Origin: Clostridiaceae bacterium
GTDB lineage: Bacteria > Bacillota > Clostridia > Lachnospirales > Lachnospiraceae
NCBI GenBank assembly: GCA_902362865.1
Contig: CABIYE010000003.1
Coordinates: 108,895 to 172,894 of the forward strand
Direction: 5' to 3'
DNA: 64,000 nt
Shown here: piece after piece, positions 17,823-26,329 of the stretch
Position numbering within the stretch: the first letter of the stretch is position 1
Layout: every line of letters begins with the position of its first letter
Made by a program: the position numbers and the translations under genes
The notes under the pieces: model-generated
Databases searched by the model: none
What the model was told of the DNA's origin: nothing
The model's input: the letters and a program-made list of their open reading frames with translations, nothing else

Positions 17823-19735
17823 TAATATTTTACCCTTTCACTTTCTGCTCCGGTCTTCTTCGTCACTTTTATGCTGTCCATATATTCCAGAATCGGTTTG
17901 GCGCTTTTGCGGCTGGTTCCAAACATATCTCTTACCTCCGCGATAGTTATCACCGGGTTGACGTTAAGTTTCTCGCTGATTTTTTCTTTCGCCTGTTCCA
18001 TATACTCCGTCAGGGTACACATATCATCGGTCACTCTGACAATCTGTTTCTCTTCCAGAAGAATATTCAGAATGTCATCCGCCACTTCCCGGGGAACACT
18101 TCCAAATTCCATATCTGAGTAACGTACAAAATCGAATCCCGCCTCTCTCACCGTCTTCAGGATTACCGAAGAAACCTTATCGTAGACGTTATCCTTGCGC
18201 ACCTGGAAGTCCGGCGTACAGAGAAATTCTTCCACCCTGCGGAGAACTCCTTCTTCCTCCAGGACGGTTACATACCGGTCAAATACATTCGGCTTCCATT
18301 TCTTGAAAAATGTCATCTGCACTTCCGCCTTCTTCATACCGTACCGGTAAGGGTATTTCTTCTCATACTCCTCTAGAGCATGCAGAAGCCTCTCCCGTGC
18401 CTGCCGTTCAGAATCCCGGTGCCACACATAGGTGTCCTTTTTCATGGCAAATGTCTTCACAAGCTTCTGCTCTTCCAGTTCCTTCACATCCCTTACCACC
18501 TCGTCCATAGCAAGCGCTGTAAGCTTCGCAAGCTCCGTCTGCGTAATCATGGTGTCGCCGTGGGATTTGACATGCAGTTCAATCACATCTGCCGAAGAAC
18601 CGGATTCCTTCTGCTCCAGCTCACGGATTACATTTTCCTGAAAACGCTTATGGATACAGGGATTTGGTTCCAGCACTACGCCGCCGCCGATGGTTTCCAT
18701 CGGAGAGTAGAAACGTACCACAAACTTATCACCTCTGCGAAGAGCAATTTCCTCCTCCAGCCGAAGCTGCACATATCCGCTCTCCCCCGGTCCGATTTCT
18801 TCTTTGTCAAGAAGCACGGCACGGCAGAGAATCTCACTGGTACCTGTGAAAAAGTGAAGTCTTGTATGATTGGTAAGCACCCGCATAGAAGACTCCAGCA
18901 CATCCAGCTTTACATCCAGAAGATCGGTATTTTTCATACTATCAGGCGGAGCCAGCACACAGCCTCTTCCAATCTCTCTTTTCTTAATATTAGACAGATT
19001 AATTGCCACACGCTGTCCGGCATAGCATCGTTCCCGATCTTCTCCATGCACCTGAATATTCCGGATTTTGCTGTTCTTCCCGATGGGATACATCTCAAGA
19101 GTATCATCCCTGGAAATGCTTCCCGTAAGCAGGGTTCCGGTAATGATTGTCCCAAAACCCGGCAGGGAAAATGCACGGTCGATGGGAAGCCTTGGAATCG
19201 TCGTGACATCCTTCTGCACAACTTCATCCCTGGTCATATGTTCAATGGTCTCTATAAGCGCCGGAAGTCCCTGCCCGGTAGCAGCAGACACTTTAACCAC
19301 CGGAGCCTGCTCCAGAAAAGTACCGGCAAGTTCTTCTCGGATCTCTTCCTCCACAAGCTCCAGCCACTCTTCATCCACCAGATCACATTTGTTCAGCACA
19401 ATAATACTCTTCTCAATTCCCAGAAGCTTAAGAATGTCCATGTGTTCTCTGGTCTGAGGCATCACACCTTCGTCTGCCGCAATTACCAGCATAACCAAAT
19501 CCATTCCTACAACTCCGGCAACCATATTGTTGATAAATTTCTCATGTCCCGGCACATCAATAATACCCGCACGGTCTCCGCCGGGCAAATCAAACCACGT
19601 AAAGCCAAGGTCGATCGTAATTCCCCTCTTCTGCTCTTCTTCCCACCGATCTGTATTCCTCCCGGTAAGCGCCTTAATCAGCGTCGTTTTCCCGTGGTCA
19701 ATATGTCCCGCGGTTCCTATAATTATGTTCTTCAT
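17822..19735 (-). CDS. selB: Selenocysteine-specific elongation factor SelB
   Basis: A 637-residue GTPase that delivers Sec-tRNA to UGA codons marked by a SECIS hairpin. GTP-binding motifs are visible: GHIDHGKT (10-17), DVPGHEKF (60-67) and NKCD (115-118). EF-Tu-like beta-barrel domains follow (about 175-340), then the SelB-specific C-terminal winged-helix domains (about 380-637) that bind SECIS RNA. Length matches bacterial SelB. The selA stop codon lies inside the TAAGGAG ribosome site, 9 bp upstream, so selA and selB are tightly coupled. Confidence 0.97.
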   Translation of the reverse strand: MKNIIIGTAGHIDHGKTTLIKALTGRNTDRWEEEQKRGITIDLGFTWFDLPGGDRAGIIDVPGHEKFINNMVAGVVGMDLVMLVIAADEGVMPQTREHMDILKLLGIEKSIIVLNKCDLVDEEWLELVEEEIREELAGTFLEQAPVVKVSAATGQGLPALIETIEHMTRDEVVQKDVTTIPRLPIDRAFSLPGFGTIITGTLLTGSISRDDTLEMYPIGKNSKIRNIQVHGEDRERCYAGQRVAINLSNIKKREIGRGCVLAPPDSMKNTDLLDVKLDVLESSMRVLTNHTRLHFFTGTSEILCRAVLLDKEEIGPGESGYVQLRLEEEIALRRGDKFVVRFYSPMETIGGGVVLEPNPCIHKRFQENVIRELEQKESGSSADVIELHVKSHGDTMITQTELAKLTALAMDEVVRDVKELEEQKLVKTFAMKKDTYVWHRDSERQARERLLHALEEYEKKYPYRYGMKKAEVQMTFFKKWKPNVFDRYVTVLEEEGVLRRVEEFLCTPDFQVRKDNVYDKVSSVILKTVREAGFDFVRYSDMEFGSVPREVADDILNILLEEKQIVRVTDDMCTLTEYMEQAKEKISEKLNVNPVITIAEVRDMFGTSRKSAKPILEYMDSIKVTKKTGAESERVKY

Positions 19736-19744
19736 ATCTGCTCC

Positions 19745-21172
19745 TTAACGCGCCGCAATCAAGCTTGTCTTTTCCAATACTTCAAGCTCTTTTAACTGAT
19801 CTGCGATCAAATGAAACTCTTTGCTCTGCAGCGTCCTTACATCCAAAAGAATCGTATCATTCACTGTTCTTGGAATGACTGGAACCGGAAGATGCCGCAT
19901 ACGCTCTTCAAGCTCCGGCACACTGATTTTCTCCGGCTTAATGGTAACTGCCGTGCTGGGAAGCCTCTCCAGCGGCAGGGAACCTCCGCCAATCTGGGAC
20001 TCGCACGCCGCCGTACCAATCTTCGCCGGGAGTCCGGCATTCCTTAAAATCCGCTGCAGCCGCCTGGCTTCCCTGGCGATCTCTTCCTGCGGCTTCGTAA
20101 TCATCCGAAGCACCGGAATATTCCGAATCGCCTTTTCCTCTGACAGATATTCCTGCAGAACCAGCTCTAAGGATGCCGCTGTAAACTTGTCTATTCTGAG
20201 CGCCCTGGTAAGCTGATTTTTCTTCATCTTATCAATATATTTCTTCCTGCCAATGATAATGCCTGCCTGCGGGCCTCCCAGCAATTTGTCGCCGCTAAAG
20301 CAGACCACGTCTGCTCCTTTCCGTATGGAATCCTGCACCGTAGGCTCATAGGTAATCCCATATTTACTCAAATCAATCAGCACGCCGCTTCCCAGATCTT
20401 CGATAACCGGAAGACCATGTTCCTTCGCCAGCGGAACCAATTCATCAATCCCCACCGTATCCGTAAATCCCACAATCCGGTAATTGCTTGTATGCACTTT
20501 CAAAAGTGCCTTCGTCTCTTCTGTAATTGCTTCCTCATAATCGCTGTAATGGGTCTTATTCGTCGTGCCCACCTCTACTAACGCAGCGCCGCTTTGCTCC
20601 ATCACATCCGGAATCCGGAATTTACCGCCAATCTCTACCAGTTCTCCGCGGGATACTACCACTTCTCCGCCTTTTGCCAGAGAACTTAAGATAAGCATAA
20701 CCGCCGCCGCATTATTATTGACGGCCATAGCAGCTTCAGCGCCGGTAAGCTTACACAGAAGCTTTTCAAAATGAGAATATCTCTCTCCCCTCCTGCCTTC
20801 TTCCAGATTATACTCCAGATTTGAATACCCGGTTGCCAGCGCCGCAATTCGTTCCATGTGCTCCCGAGCAATGGGGGCACGGCCAAGATTCGTGTGCAGC
20901 ACCGTACCGGTTCCGTTTACTACCATCCGCATATTGGGGGTGTGCATAGCGGCAACCGTCATCTCAATATGGCTTTTCAGCATAGCAATCTGCGCCATCG
21001 CTTCCTCTTCGTCCCCGCTTTTTCCGATAAATGCGCGAAGCTTATCCATCTCTATATGAATCGCTTCCATTACCGTATCCCTGCTGTAGCGTTCTATCAT
21101 TGCCTGCACATCGGCATCTTCCAGGAGCACATCTACTTTCGGAATACTCCGGTATAAATTATTCTTATCCAT
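19745..21172 (-). CDS. selA: L-seryl-tRNA(Sec) selenium transferase SelA
   Basis: A 475-residue PLP enzyme converting Ser-tRNA(Sec) to Sec-tRNA(Sec) with selenophosphate from SelD. It has a SelA N-terminal domain (about 8-50) and a fold-type I PLP domain; the Schiff-base lysine is K296 in [14 protein letters not shown]. The [15 protein letters not shown] segment (about 86-100) is typical of SelA. Length is normal for the family. GAAGGA precedes ATG 21172. It lies 45 bp after selD and 9 bp before selB in the same unit. Confidence 0.97.
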   Translation of the reverse strand: MDKNNLYRSIPKVDVLLEDADVQAMIERYSRDTVMEAIHIEMDKLRAFIGKSGDEEEAMAQIAMLKSHIEMTVAAMHTPNMRMVVNGTGTVLHTNLGRAPIAREHMERIAALATGYSNLEYNLEEGRRGERYSHFEKLLCKLTGAEAAMAVNNNAAAVMLILSSLAKGGEVVVSRGELVEIGGKFRIPDVMEQSGAALVEVGTTNKTHYSDYEEAITEETKALLKVHTSNYRIVGFTDTVGIDELVPLAKEHGLPVIEDLGSGVLIDLSKYGITYEPTVQDSIRKGADVVCFSGDKLLGGPQAGIIIGRKKYIDKMKKNQLTRALRIDKFTAASLELVLQEYLSEEKAIRNIPVLRMITKPQEEIAREARRLQRILRNAGLPAKIGTAACESQIGGGSLPLERLPSTAVTIKPEKISVPELEERMRHLPVPVIPRTVNDTILLDVRTLQSKEFHLIADQLKELEVLEKTSLIAAR

Positions 21173-21217
21173 CCTTATATTTCCTTCTCGTATCCTCTCA
21201 AAACCTGCATAATTTTC

Positions 21218-22258
21218 TTAGAATAACCGGATTAATTTGTCACTCTTTTCTGCGACTCTTCCAATAACGGACACTCTTGTGTCCATTCCTGCCCTGTCGA
21301 AACTTCTAAGCATCTCCGGGAGATCGTCCGGACTTACACTAATCAAAAGCCCGCCGGAGGTCTGGGGATCGTAAAGAAGGTCAAGATAATGCTCTTCTAC
21401 CGCCCCTGTATCTACCTTCCCGATAGAATATCCCCGGTTCTTGTATGCTCCCGCCGGAATCAGTCCCATTTTTGCATAAGCGATTGCCTCTTCCATGTAG
21501 GCGATATCCTTTACATTCAACTCAAAGGTTACCTCACTGGCCGAAGCCATCTCCACACAATGTCCCAAAAGACCGAAGCCGGTAATGTCCGTACATGCGG
21601 ACACGTCAAATTTTTCGACAGCCTGTTTTCCTTTTTTATTCAATGATGCCATAACCGTCTGCGCTTCTCTGATAGCGGATGGCGAAGCCATATCCGCTTT
21701 GATGGCAGTATTTATGACACCGCTCCCAATCTGTTTCGTCAGCACCAGAATGTCTCCTGGTCTGCAGCCATAATTTTTAAATATCTTATCGGGATGCACA
21801 AAGCCGGACACACAAAGTCCGTATTTTGGCTCATCGTCCTGGACGGAATGGCCTCCCACCAGGACTGCTCCCGCTTCTTTCACTTTATCAGCGCCTCCTG
21901 CAAGGATATCGCCCAAAATTGCCGGATCAAGACAATTGGGGAATCCTACAATATTCAGCGCCACAGCCGGTTCGCCTCCCATTGCCCAAACGTCACTCAG
22001 GGAGTTTGCCGCCGCTATCTGTCCAAACATGTAGGGATCATCGACAATTGGAGTGAAGAAGTCGACTGTCTGGATCATAGCGATTTCATCTGTAACCTTA
22101 TAGATGGCTGCATCATCGGAAGTTTCAATACCGACAATAAGATTGTCATCATGAAACTGAGGCAGCTTGCTCAGAACCTGAGCAAGGGTCTCCGGACCAA
22201 TTTTAGCGGCTCATCCTGCTGTTTTACTAAGCTGGGTTAATTTGACATCTGATTTCAT
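21218..22258 (-). CDS. selD: Selenophosphate synthetase SelD, itself a selenoprotein (TGA = Sec16)
   Basis: Makes selenophosphate from selenide and ATP. A stop-to-stop search starts only at Met61 (22078), but the frame continues upstream through a single TGA (22211-22213) to ATG 22258, which has GAGGAGG about 11 bases before it. The added N-terminus reads KLTQLSKTAG-U-AAKIGPE, matching the SelD active site, where a Cys or Sec precedes a conserved Lys; the TGA therefore encodes the catalytic selenocysteine at residue 16. Full length is 346 residues, normal for SelD, with the AIRS-type ATP-binding and C-terminal domains (VDFFTPIVDD, GGHSVQDDEPKYG). It sits between yedF and selA. Read through only if SelB and tRNA(Sec) are present. 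Confidence 0.96.
22166..22213 (-). promoter_or_regulatory. Bacterial SECIS-like hairpins after the selD TGA
   Basis: In the mRNA, the UGA (22211-22213) is followed from base 13 by GGUC-CGGA-GACC (loop contains GG), then by a perfect 9 bp hairpin CUUGCUCAG-GUU-CUGAGCAAG (22166-22186, loop starts with G). Both loops lie at distances (about 16-20 and 33-36 bases) compatible with bacterial SECIS elements. Which one SelB reads is not determined. Confidence 0.8.
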
Positions 22259-22297
22259 AGAATAAACTTCCTCCTCAATTGCTTCTTTTTCTCTCCT

Positions 22298-22909
22298 TTA
22301 AGGCTTTATAATGTTAGACGCGCCTGCCATCGTCTCTACAATGCTATACATGTTCGTAACACTTCCTACTGCAAGCTTCTCTTTCAGTCCGTAATAATCC
22401 AGGCATGTTCCGCAGGTCATAATCTGCACGCCCTGTGCCTCCAGTGATTTCAGATCTTCTAATGAATCAGAGCCTTCACAGGTAAGAGTAGCTCCGCCAT
22501 TATAGAAAAGCATCGTCTTCGGCAGCTCGTCCAACTGGGTTACTGCAAAAATAAATCCCTTAATCAGAACTTTACCTAACGCGTCGTTTCCCTCTCCCAT
22601 ACGGTCTGAGGACACCACTACTACCGTATTATTTCTTTTATCCGGCATACAGGTTTCTCCTCCTTCTTCAGAAGCCGCTGCCGCAGGCGCGCCTTCCATC
22701 GCAATCGTTACTTTATATTCCTTCTCTCCAAGCTTCTCAGATGTAACCTTGCCGCCGCTTGAAGCAGCCATCTTCGTTACATTCTGTACGGCAATCTCAT
22801 TATCGACCAGAACTTCAATCGTCTCAGAACCGGTAAGCGCCTGCATTGCTTTCTTTGTTTTAATAACCGGGATCGGGCAATTATCGCCCATTGCATTTAC
22901 TGTAATCAT
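22298..22909 (-). CDS. yedF: Selenium metabolism protein YedF (TusA-like plus DsrE-like)
   Basis: A 203-residue two-domain protein. The N-terminal TusA-like domain (about 1-75) has CPIP at 11-14. An Ala/Glu linker follows, then a DsrE/F-like domain (about 92-203) with the cysteine pair in TCGTC (C166, C169). This is the TIGR03527 architecture, found only in selenium-using organisms. It likely accepts Se or S on C11 and hands it on, possibly to SelD, whose gene is 39 bp downstream. It is first in the yedF-selD-selA-selB-lysR unit, behind a good promoter. AAAGGAG supports ATG 22909. The biochemical role is unproven. Confidence 0.93.
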   Translation of the reverse strand: MITVNAMGDNCPIPVIKTKKAMQALTGSETIEVLVDNEIAVQNVTKMAASSGGKVTSEKLGEKEYKVTIAMEGAPAAAASEEGGETCMPDKRNNTVVVVSSDRMGEGNDALGKVLIKGFIFAVTQLDELPKTMLFYNGGATLTCEGSDSLEDLKSLEAQGVQIMTCGTCLDYYGLKEKLAVGSVTNMYSIVETMAGASNIIKP

Positions 22910-22968
22910 CTTTCATTTCTCCTTTTAAAATTATCTTACGAAGTCCCCACTTCTTCACTTATAGATAC

Positions 22969-22997
22969 ATTCTATCACTCTTTCCCCTAAAGGTAAA
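22969..22997 (-). promoter_or_regulatory. Promoter of the yedF-selDAB-lysR unit
   Basis: On the minus strand, TTTACC (22992-22997), a 17-base spacer and TAGAAT (22969-22974), about 60 bp before yedF. A small GAAGT-GGGG-ACTTC hairpin lies in the leader. Confidence 0.65.
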
Positions 22998-23031
22998 CCA
23001 GAAGTTTTATCCAAGTTTTATTTCTTCCTGC

Positions 23032-23061
23032 TTTACAGGCAGACAGGTTTTCTTTTATAAT
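23032..23061 (+). promoter_or_regulatory. Promoter of the methyltransferase-DUF3048-glf unit
   Basis: TTTACA (23032-23037), an 18-base spacer and a perfect TATAAT (23056-23061), 44 bp before the methyltransferase start. It is divergent from the selenium promoter; only about 35 bp separates the two -35 boxes. Confidence 0.72.
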
Positions 23062-23105
23062 AGGGAGCAACAGGCACTAATGCGAAAGAGAGGTATTCTA
23101 AAATC

Positions 23106-24008
23106 ATGTGGATTGCTGATAACTGGAAAGATTATGAAGTAATAGATTGCAGCAAAGGCGAAAAGTTAGAGCGCTGGGGGGACTATCTTCTTGTCCGCCC
23201 GGACCCACAGGTCATCTGGGACACTCCCCGCAAGGATCCGGGATGGAAGCACAAAAACGGACACTATCACCGCAGTAAAAAGGGCGGCGGTGAATGGGAA
23301 TTCTTCCATCTTCCTGAGCAATGGCAGATTCAATATCATGACCTGACTTTTAATCTGAAGCCTTTCAGCTTCAAACATACCGGGCTTTTCCCGGAACAAG
23401 CTGCCAACTGGGACTGGTTCTCTGAAAAAATCCGCAGCGCGGGAAGACCGGTTAAGGTATTAAATCTGTTCGCCTACACCGGAGGCGCTACCCTTGCCGC
23501 TGCGGCAGCCGGAGCCAGCGTTACCCATGTAGACGCTTCAAAAGGGATGGTTGCATGGGCGAAAGAAAATGCCGTCTCCTCCGGTCTGAAAGACGCTCCC
23601 ATCCGCTGGCTGGTAGACGATTGTGTAAAATTCGTAGAACGTGAGATCCGCAGGGGCAACCATTATGATGCTATTATCATGGATCCGCCTTCTTACGGAC
23701 GCGGACCAAAGGGCGAGATCTGGAAGATTGAAGATTCCATTCACCCTTTCATCAAGCTGTGTACCAATATTTTATCCGACAATCCTTTGTTCTTCCTGGT
23801 AAATTCCTATACCACCGGGCTGGCGCCCGCAGTTTTAACTTATATGCTGGGTACGGAACTGAAATCCTGGAATGGTACCGTAGAATCTCAGGAAATCGGG
23901 CTGCCTGTCACAACCACCGGGCTGGTACTGCCCTGCGGCGCTTCCGGCCGCTGGGAGGCAAAACAGGCTTTCGGAAAAGATTGCGCGTACCCTGAATCCA
24001 CGGTATAA
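23106..24008 (+). CDS. Class I SAM-dependent RNA methyltransferase (RlmI/RlmK-like)
   Basis: A 300-residue enzyme matching the Methyltrans_SAM family that methylates rRNA bases. The SAM-binding loop is NLFAYTGGATL (about 119-129), followed by an acidic VDASKG strand end and the catalytic-type motif MDPPSYGRG (about 196-204). It lacks the N-terminal PUA domain of E. coli RlmI, as is common in short COG1092 members, so the target base is uncertain. GAGAGG before ATG 23106 supports the start. It is the first gene of a three-gene plus-strand unit. Confidence 0.82.
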   Translation: MWIADNWKDYEVIDCSKGEKLERWGDYLLVRPDPQVIWDTPRKDPGWKHKNGHYHRSKKGGGEWEFFHLPEQWQIQYHDLTFNLKPFSFKHTGLFPEQAANWDWFSEKIRSAGRPVKVLNLFAYTGGATLAAAAAGASVTHVDASKGMVAWAKENAVSSGLKDAPIRWLVDDCVKFVEREIRRGNHYDAIIMDPPSYGRGPKGEIWKIEDSIHPFIKLCTNILSDNPLFFLVNSYTTGLAPAVLTYMLGTELKSWNGTVESQEIGLPVTTTGLVLPCGASGRWEAKQAFGKDCAYPESTV

Positions 24009-24040
24009 TAAAAGAAAAATGAATGGGGAGGGATACTATT

Positions 24041-25144
24041 TTGAAAAAGAAATTATATCTTCTGCTTACTCTGCTTCTTGCCGTGTCCATGCTTCCGGCA
24101 TGTTCCAAAAAGAAGGAAGAGGAAAAAGAACCGGTAAAAGAAGAGAGGGAAGCTGTTGTAGAGGAAGAAGAAAAAGAGCCGGAGCCGGAACCGGAAGAGC
24201 CAATCCCGGCAAACCAAAATCTGCTGACAGGAATCCCTGACCTGACGGACGCCGCCATCGGCAAACGTCCTGTTGCGGTCATGGTAAATAATATACCCAA
24301 AGCAATGCCTCAATATGGGATTGAAAAGGCAGACATTATTTTTGAAATTCCCGTCGAGGGAGATCAGACCAGATTCATGGCACTCTACGCGGACTACACA
24401 ACCATACCCCAAATCTGTCCCATCCGAAGCTGCCGCTATTATTTCCCGGCGCTCTCACAGGGGTTTGACGCTTTCTATGTCAATTGGGGAATTGATGACA
24501 GTATCGCAGACTATCTGGAACTGCTGCAGTTAGATCAGTACGACGGCATCAGCGGTCAGGGCGGCTTTTTCGGTCGCGACCAGGAACGGCTGAATGCCGG
24601 ATACGCGCTGGAACACACCGGATATTTCGACGGCACAAAATTTGCCTCTGTTGTGCAGGCAGAAGGACGGCGCCTGGATCTTACCGAAGACAAAAGGGAT
24701 CCCGCATTCTCCTTCAACGGACTTAACGAACAGTTGAAGCCGGAAGGAAGCGACTGTACACGGATTGATATCAATTTCGGCCAGCAGTCTGCCGCTTTAA
24801 CTTATGACGCTGCAAGCAAAACCTACAAGAAGGAAAACTCCGGCCAGCCGCAGATTGATGCTAAAACCGGAAACCAGCTTTCATTTACCAATGTATTCGT
24901 GCTGGAAACTTCCATTTCTGTCCGGGATTCCATCGGGCACAAAGAAGTGGATTGGGACGGCGGTGACAATTCCGTGGGATACTACATTTCTAACGGCGGT
25001 ATCCAGAAAATCCACTGGATGAAGGAAGCAAACAACGAGTGGTCCCGTCTGAAATTCTTCGACGAAAGCGGGAACGAGATTTCCATCAACCGTGGCAAGA
25101 CTTATATTGCAATGAATTACCCAAATCAGGCGGTATTTCAATAA
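24041..25144 (+). CDS. DUF3048 (YerB-like) lipoprotein
   Basis: A surface lipoprotein of unknown biochemical function, 367 residues from TTG 24041. An in-frame ATG at 24023 overlaps the ribosome site GGGGAGG, so the TTG (8 bases after that site) is preferred. A lipoprotein signal ends in the lipobox MLPAC (Cys at about residue 21). A charged Lys/Glu/Pro linker follows, then the DUF3048 N-terminal (about 60-210) and C-terminal (about 235-365) domains, with conserved RPVAVMVNN and RSCRYYF segments. It sits between the methyltransferase and glf with gaps of 32 and 25 bp. Confidence 0.85.
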   Translation: MKKKLYLLLTLLLAVSMLPACSKKKEEEKEPVKEEREAVVEEEEKEPEPEPEEPIPANQNLLTGIPDLTDAAIGKRPVAVMVNNIPKAMPQYGIEKADIIFEIPVEGDQTRFMALYADYTTIPQICPIRSCRYYFPALSQGFDAFYVNWGIDDSIADYLELLQLDQYDGISGQGGFFGRDQERLNAGYALEHTGYFDGTKFASVVQAEGRRLDLTEDKRDPAFSFNGLNEQLKPEGSDCTRIDINFGQQSAALTYDAASKTYKKENSGQPQIDAKTGNQLSFTNVFVLETSISVRDSIGHKEVDWDGGDNSVGYYISNGGIQKIHWMKEANNEWSRLKFFDESGNEISINRGKTYIAMNYPNQAVFQ

Positions 25145-25169
25145 AAGAAATGAAAGCGAGGAATTTTTC

Positions 25170-26267
25170 ATGAAAACTTATGATTATCTGATTGTAGGCG
25201 CCGGGCTGTACGGCGCTGTAATGGCACACGAACTGACGAAACAGGGAAAATCCTGTCTTGTTATCGACAGACGAGATCATATTGCCGGAAATATCTACTG
25301 TGAAAATATAGAAGGTATCAATGTACACAAATACGGCGCGCATATTTTCCACACCTCCAACAAAGAAGTATGGGACTATATCAACCAGTTTGCCGAATTC
25401 AACAATTATATCAATTCACCCATTGCCGTCTACAAAGACGAGCTTTATAACCTGCCCTTCAACATGAACACCTTCAGCAAAATGTGGAATATCCGTACGC
25501 CTCAGGAAGCAAAGGCCATGATTGAAAAGCAGGTTGCAGAAAGCGGCATCACGGAACCTGCGAACTTAGAAGAGCAGGCGCTGTCCCTGGGCGGACGAGA
25601 CGTATATGAGAAGCTGATTAAGGGCTATACAGAAAAGCAGTGGGGCCGGGACTGCAAAGACCTCCCTGCCTTCATCATCAAGCGTCTCCCCTTCCGTTTC
25701 ACCTACGATAACAATTATTTTAACGACCGCTATCAGGGTATCCCCATCGGCGGATATACAGCCATTGTAGAGAAAATGCTGGAGGGCTGCGACGTAGAGA
25801 CCGGAGTCGACTTCTTCTCACTCCGAAAGGAACAGCCGGACATTGCCGGTAAAATCATCTTTACCGGAATGATTGACGAGTATTTTGACTATAAGCTGGG
25901 CGCACTGGAATACCGCTCCGTCCGCTTCGAGACAGAAGTCTTAGACTGCGACAACTACCAGGGCAATGCCGTGATAAATTATACCGAACGTGAAGTGCCT
26001 TACACAAGAATCATCGAACACAAGCACTTTGAATTCGGAAAGCAGCCAAAGACCGTCATCTCCAGGGAATATTCCTCCGAGTGGAGCGTCGGCATGGAGC
26101 CTTACTACCCGGTAAACGATGAAAAGAACAATGCCCTCTTCGCCCGATATAAAGAACTTGCGGACAAAGAAGAGAATGTCATCTTCGGCGGGCGCCTCGG
26201 CAATTATAAATACTATGATATGGATAAAGTTATTGAAGCAGCTCTGACAGCCGTAAGGGAGTTGTAA
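25170..26267 (+). CDS. glf: UDP-galactopyranose mutase
   Basis: A 365-residue flavoenzyme converting UDP-galactopyranose to UDP-galactofuranose, the donor for galactofuranose-containing polymers. The FAD-binding Rossmann motif VGAGLYGAVMAHEL is at about 8-21, followed by the family's DRRDHIAGNIY segment (about 32-42) and the conserved YGAHIFHTS region (about 54-62). Length is typical. GCGAGGAA precedes ATG 25170. It lies beside, but convergent with, the polysaccharide cluster, whose nearest glycosyltransferase could use its product. Confidence 0.96.
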   Translation: MKTYDYLIVGAGLYGAVMAHELTKQGKSCLVIDRRDHIAGNIYCENIEGINVHKYGAHIFHTSNKEVWDYINQFAEFNNYINSPIAVYKDELYNLPFNMNTFSKMWNIRTPQEAKAMIEKQVAESGITEPANLEEQALSLGGRDVYEKLIKGYTEKQWGRDCKDLPAFIIKRLPFRFTYDNNYFNDRYQGIPIGGYTAIVEKMLEGCDVETGVDFFSLRKEQPDIAGKIIFTGMIDEYFDYKLGALEYRSVRFETEVLDCDNYQGNAVINYTEREVPYTRIIEHKHFEFGKQPKTVISREYSSEWSVGMEPYYPVNDEKNNALFARYKELADKEENVIFGGRLGNYKYYDMDKVIEAALTAVREL

Positions 26268-26293
26268 AAGCAGATGCAAAACAGCTAACATAA

Positions 26294-26317
26294 GAAAGGG
26301 GCATTTCAGCCCCTCTC
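26294..26317. terminator. Hairpin between convergent glf and acyltransferase genes
   Basis: Stem AGGGGC-ATTTCA-GCCCCT (26297-26314), extended by partial pairing. It sits between two convergent stops and probably serves both strands. The T runs are short, so efficiency is uncertain. Confidence 0.6.
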
Positions 26318-26329
26318 TTCGTAAAATTT

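Noticed and set aside
18380..19795. 471-codon plus-strand frame
   Set aside because: Exactly antisense to selB, whose GTPase motifs are unambiguous.
21218..22078. SelD called from Met61 as a 286-residue protein
   Set aside because: No ribosome site at 22078, and the active-site segment lies upstream through the TGA codon.
22910..23105. selC (tRNA-Sec) near the sel genes
   Set aside because: I looked through the gaps around selA, selB, selD and yedF and saw no roughly 95-base cloverleaf with a long variable arm; it must be elsewhere.
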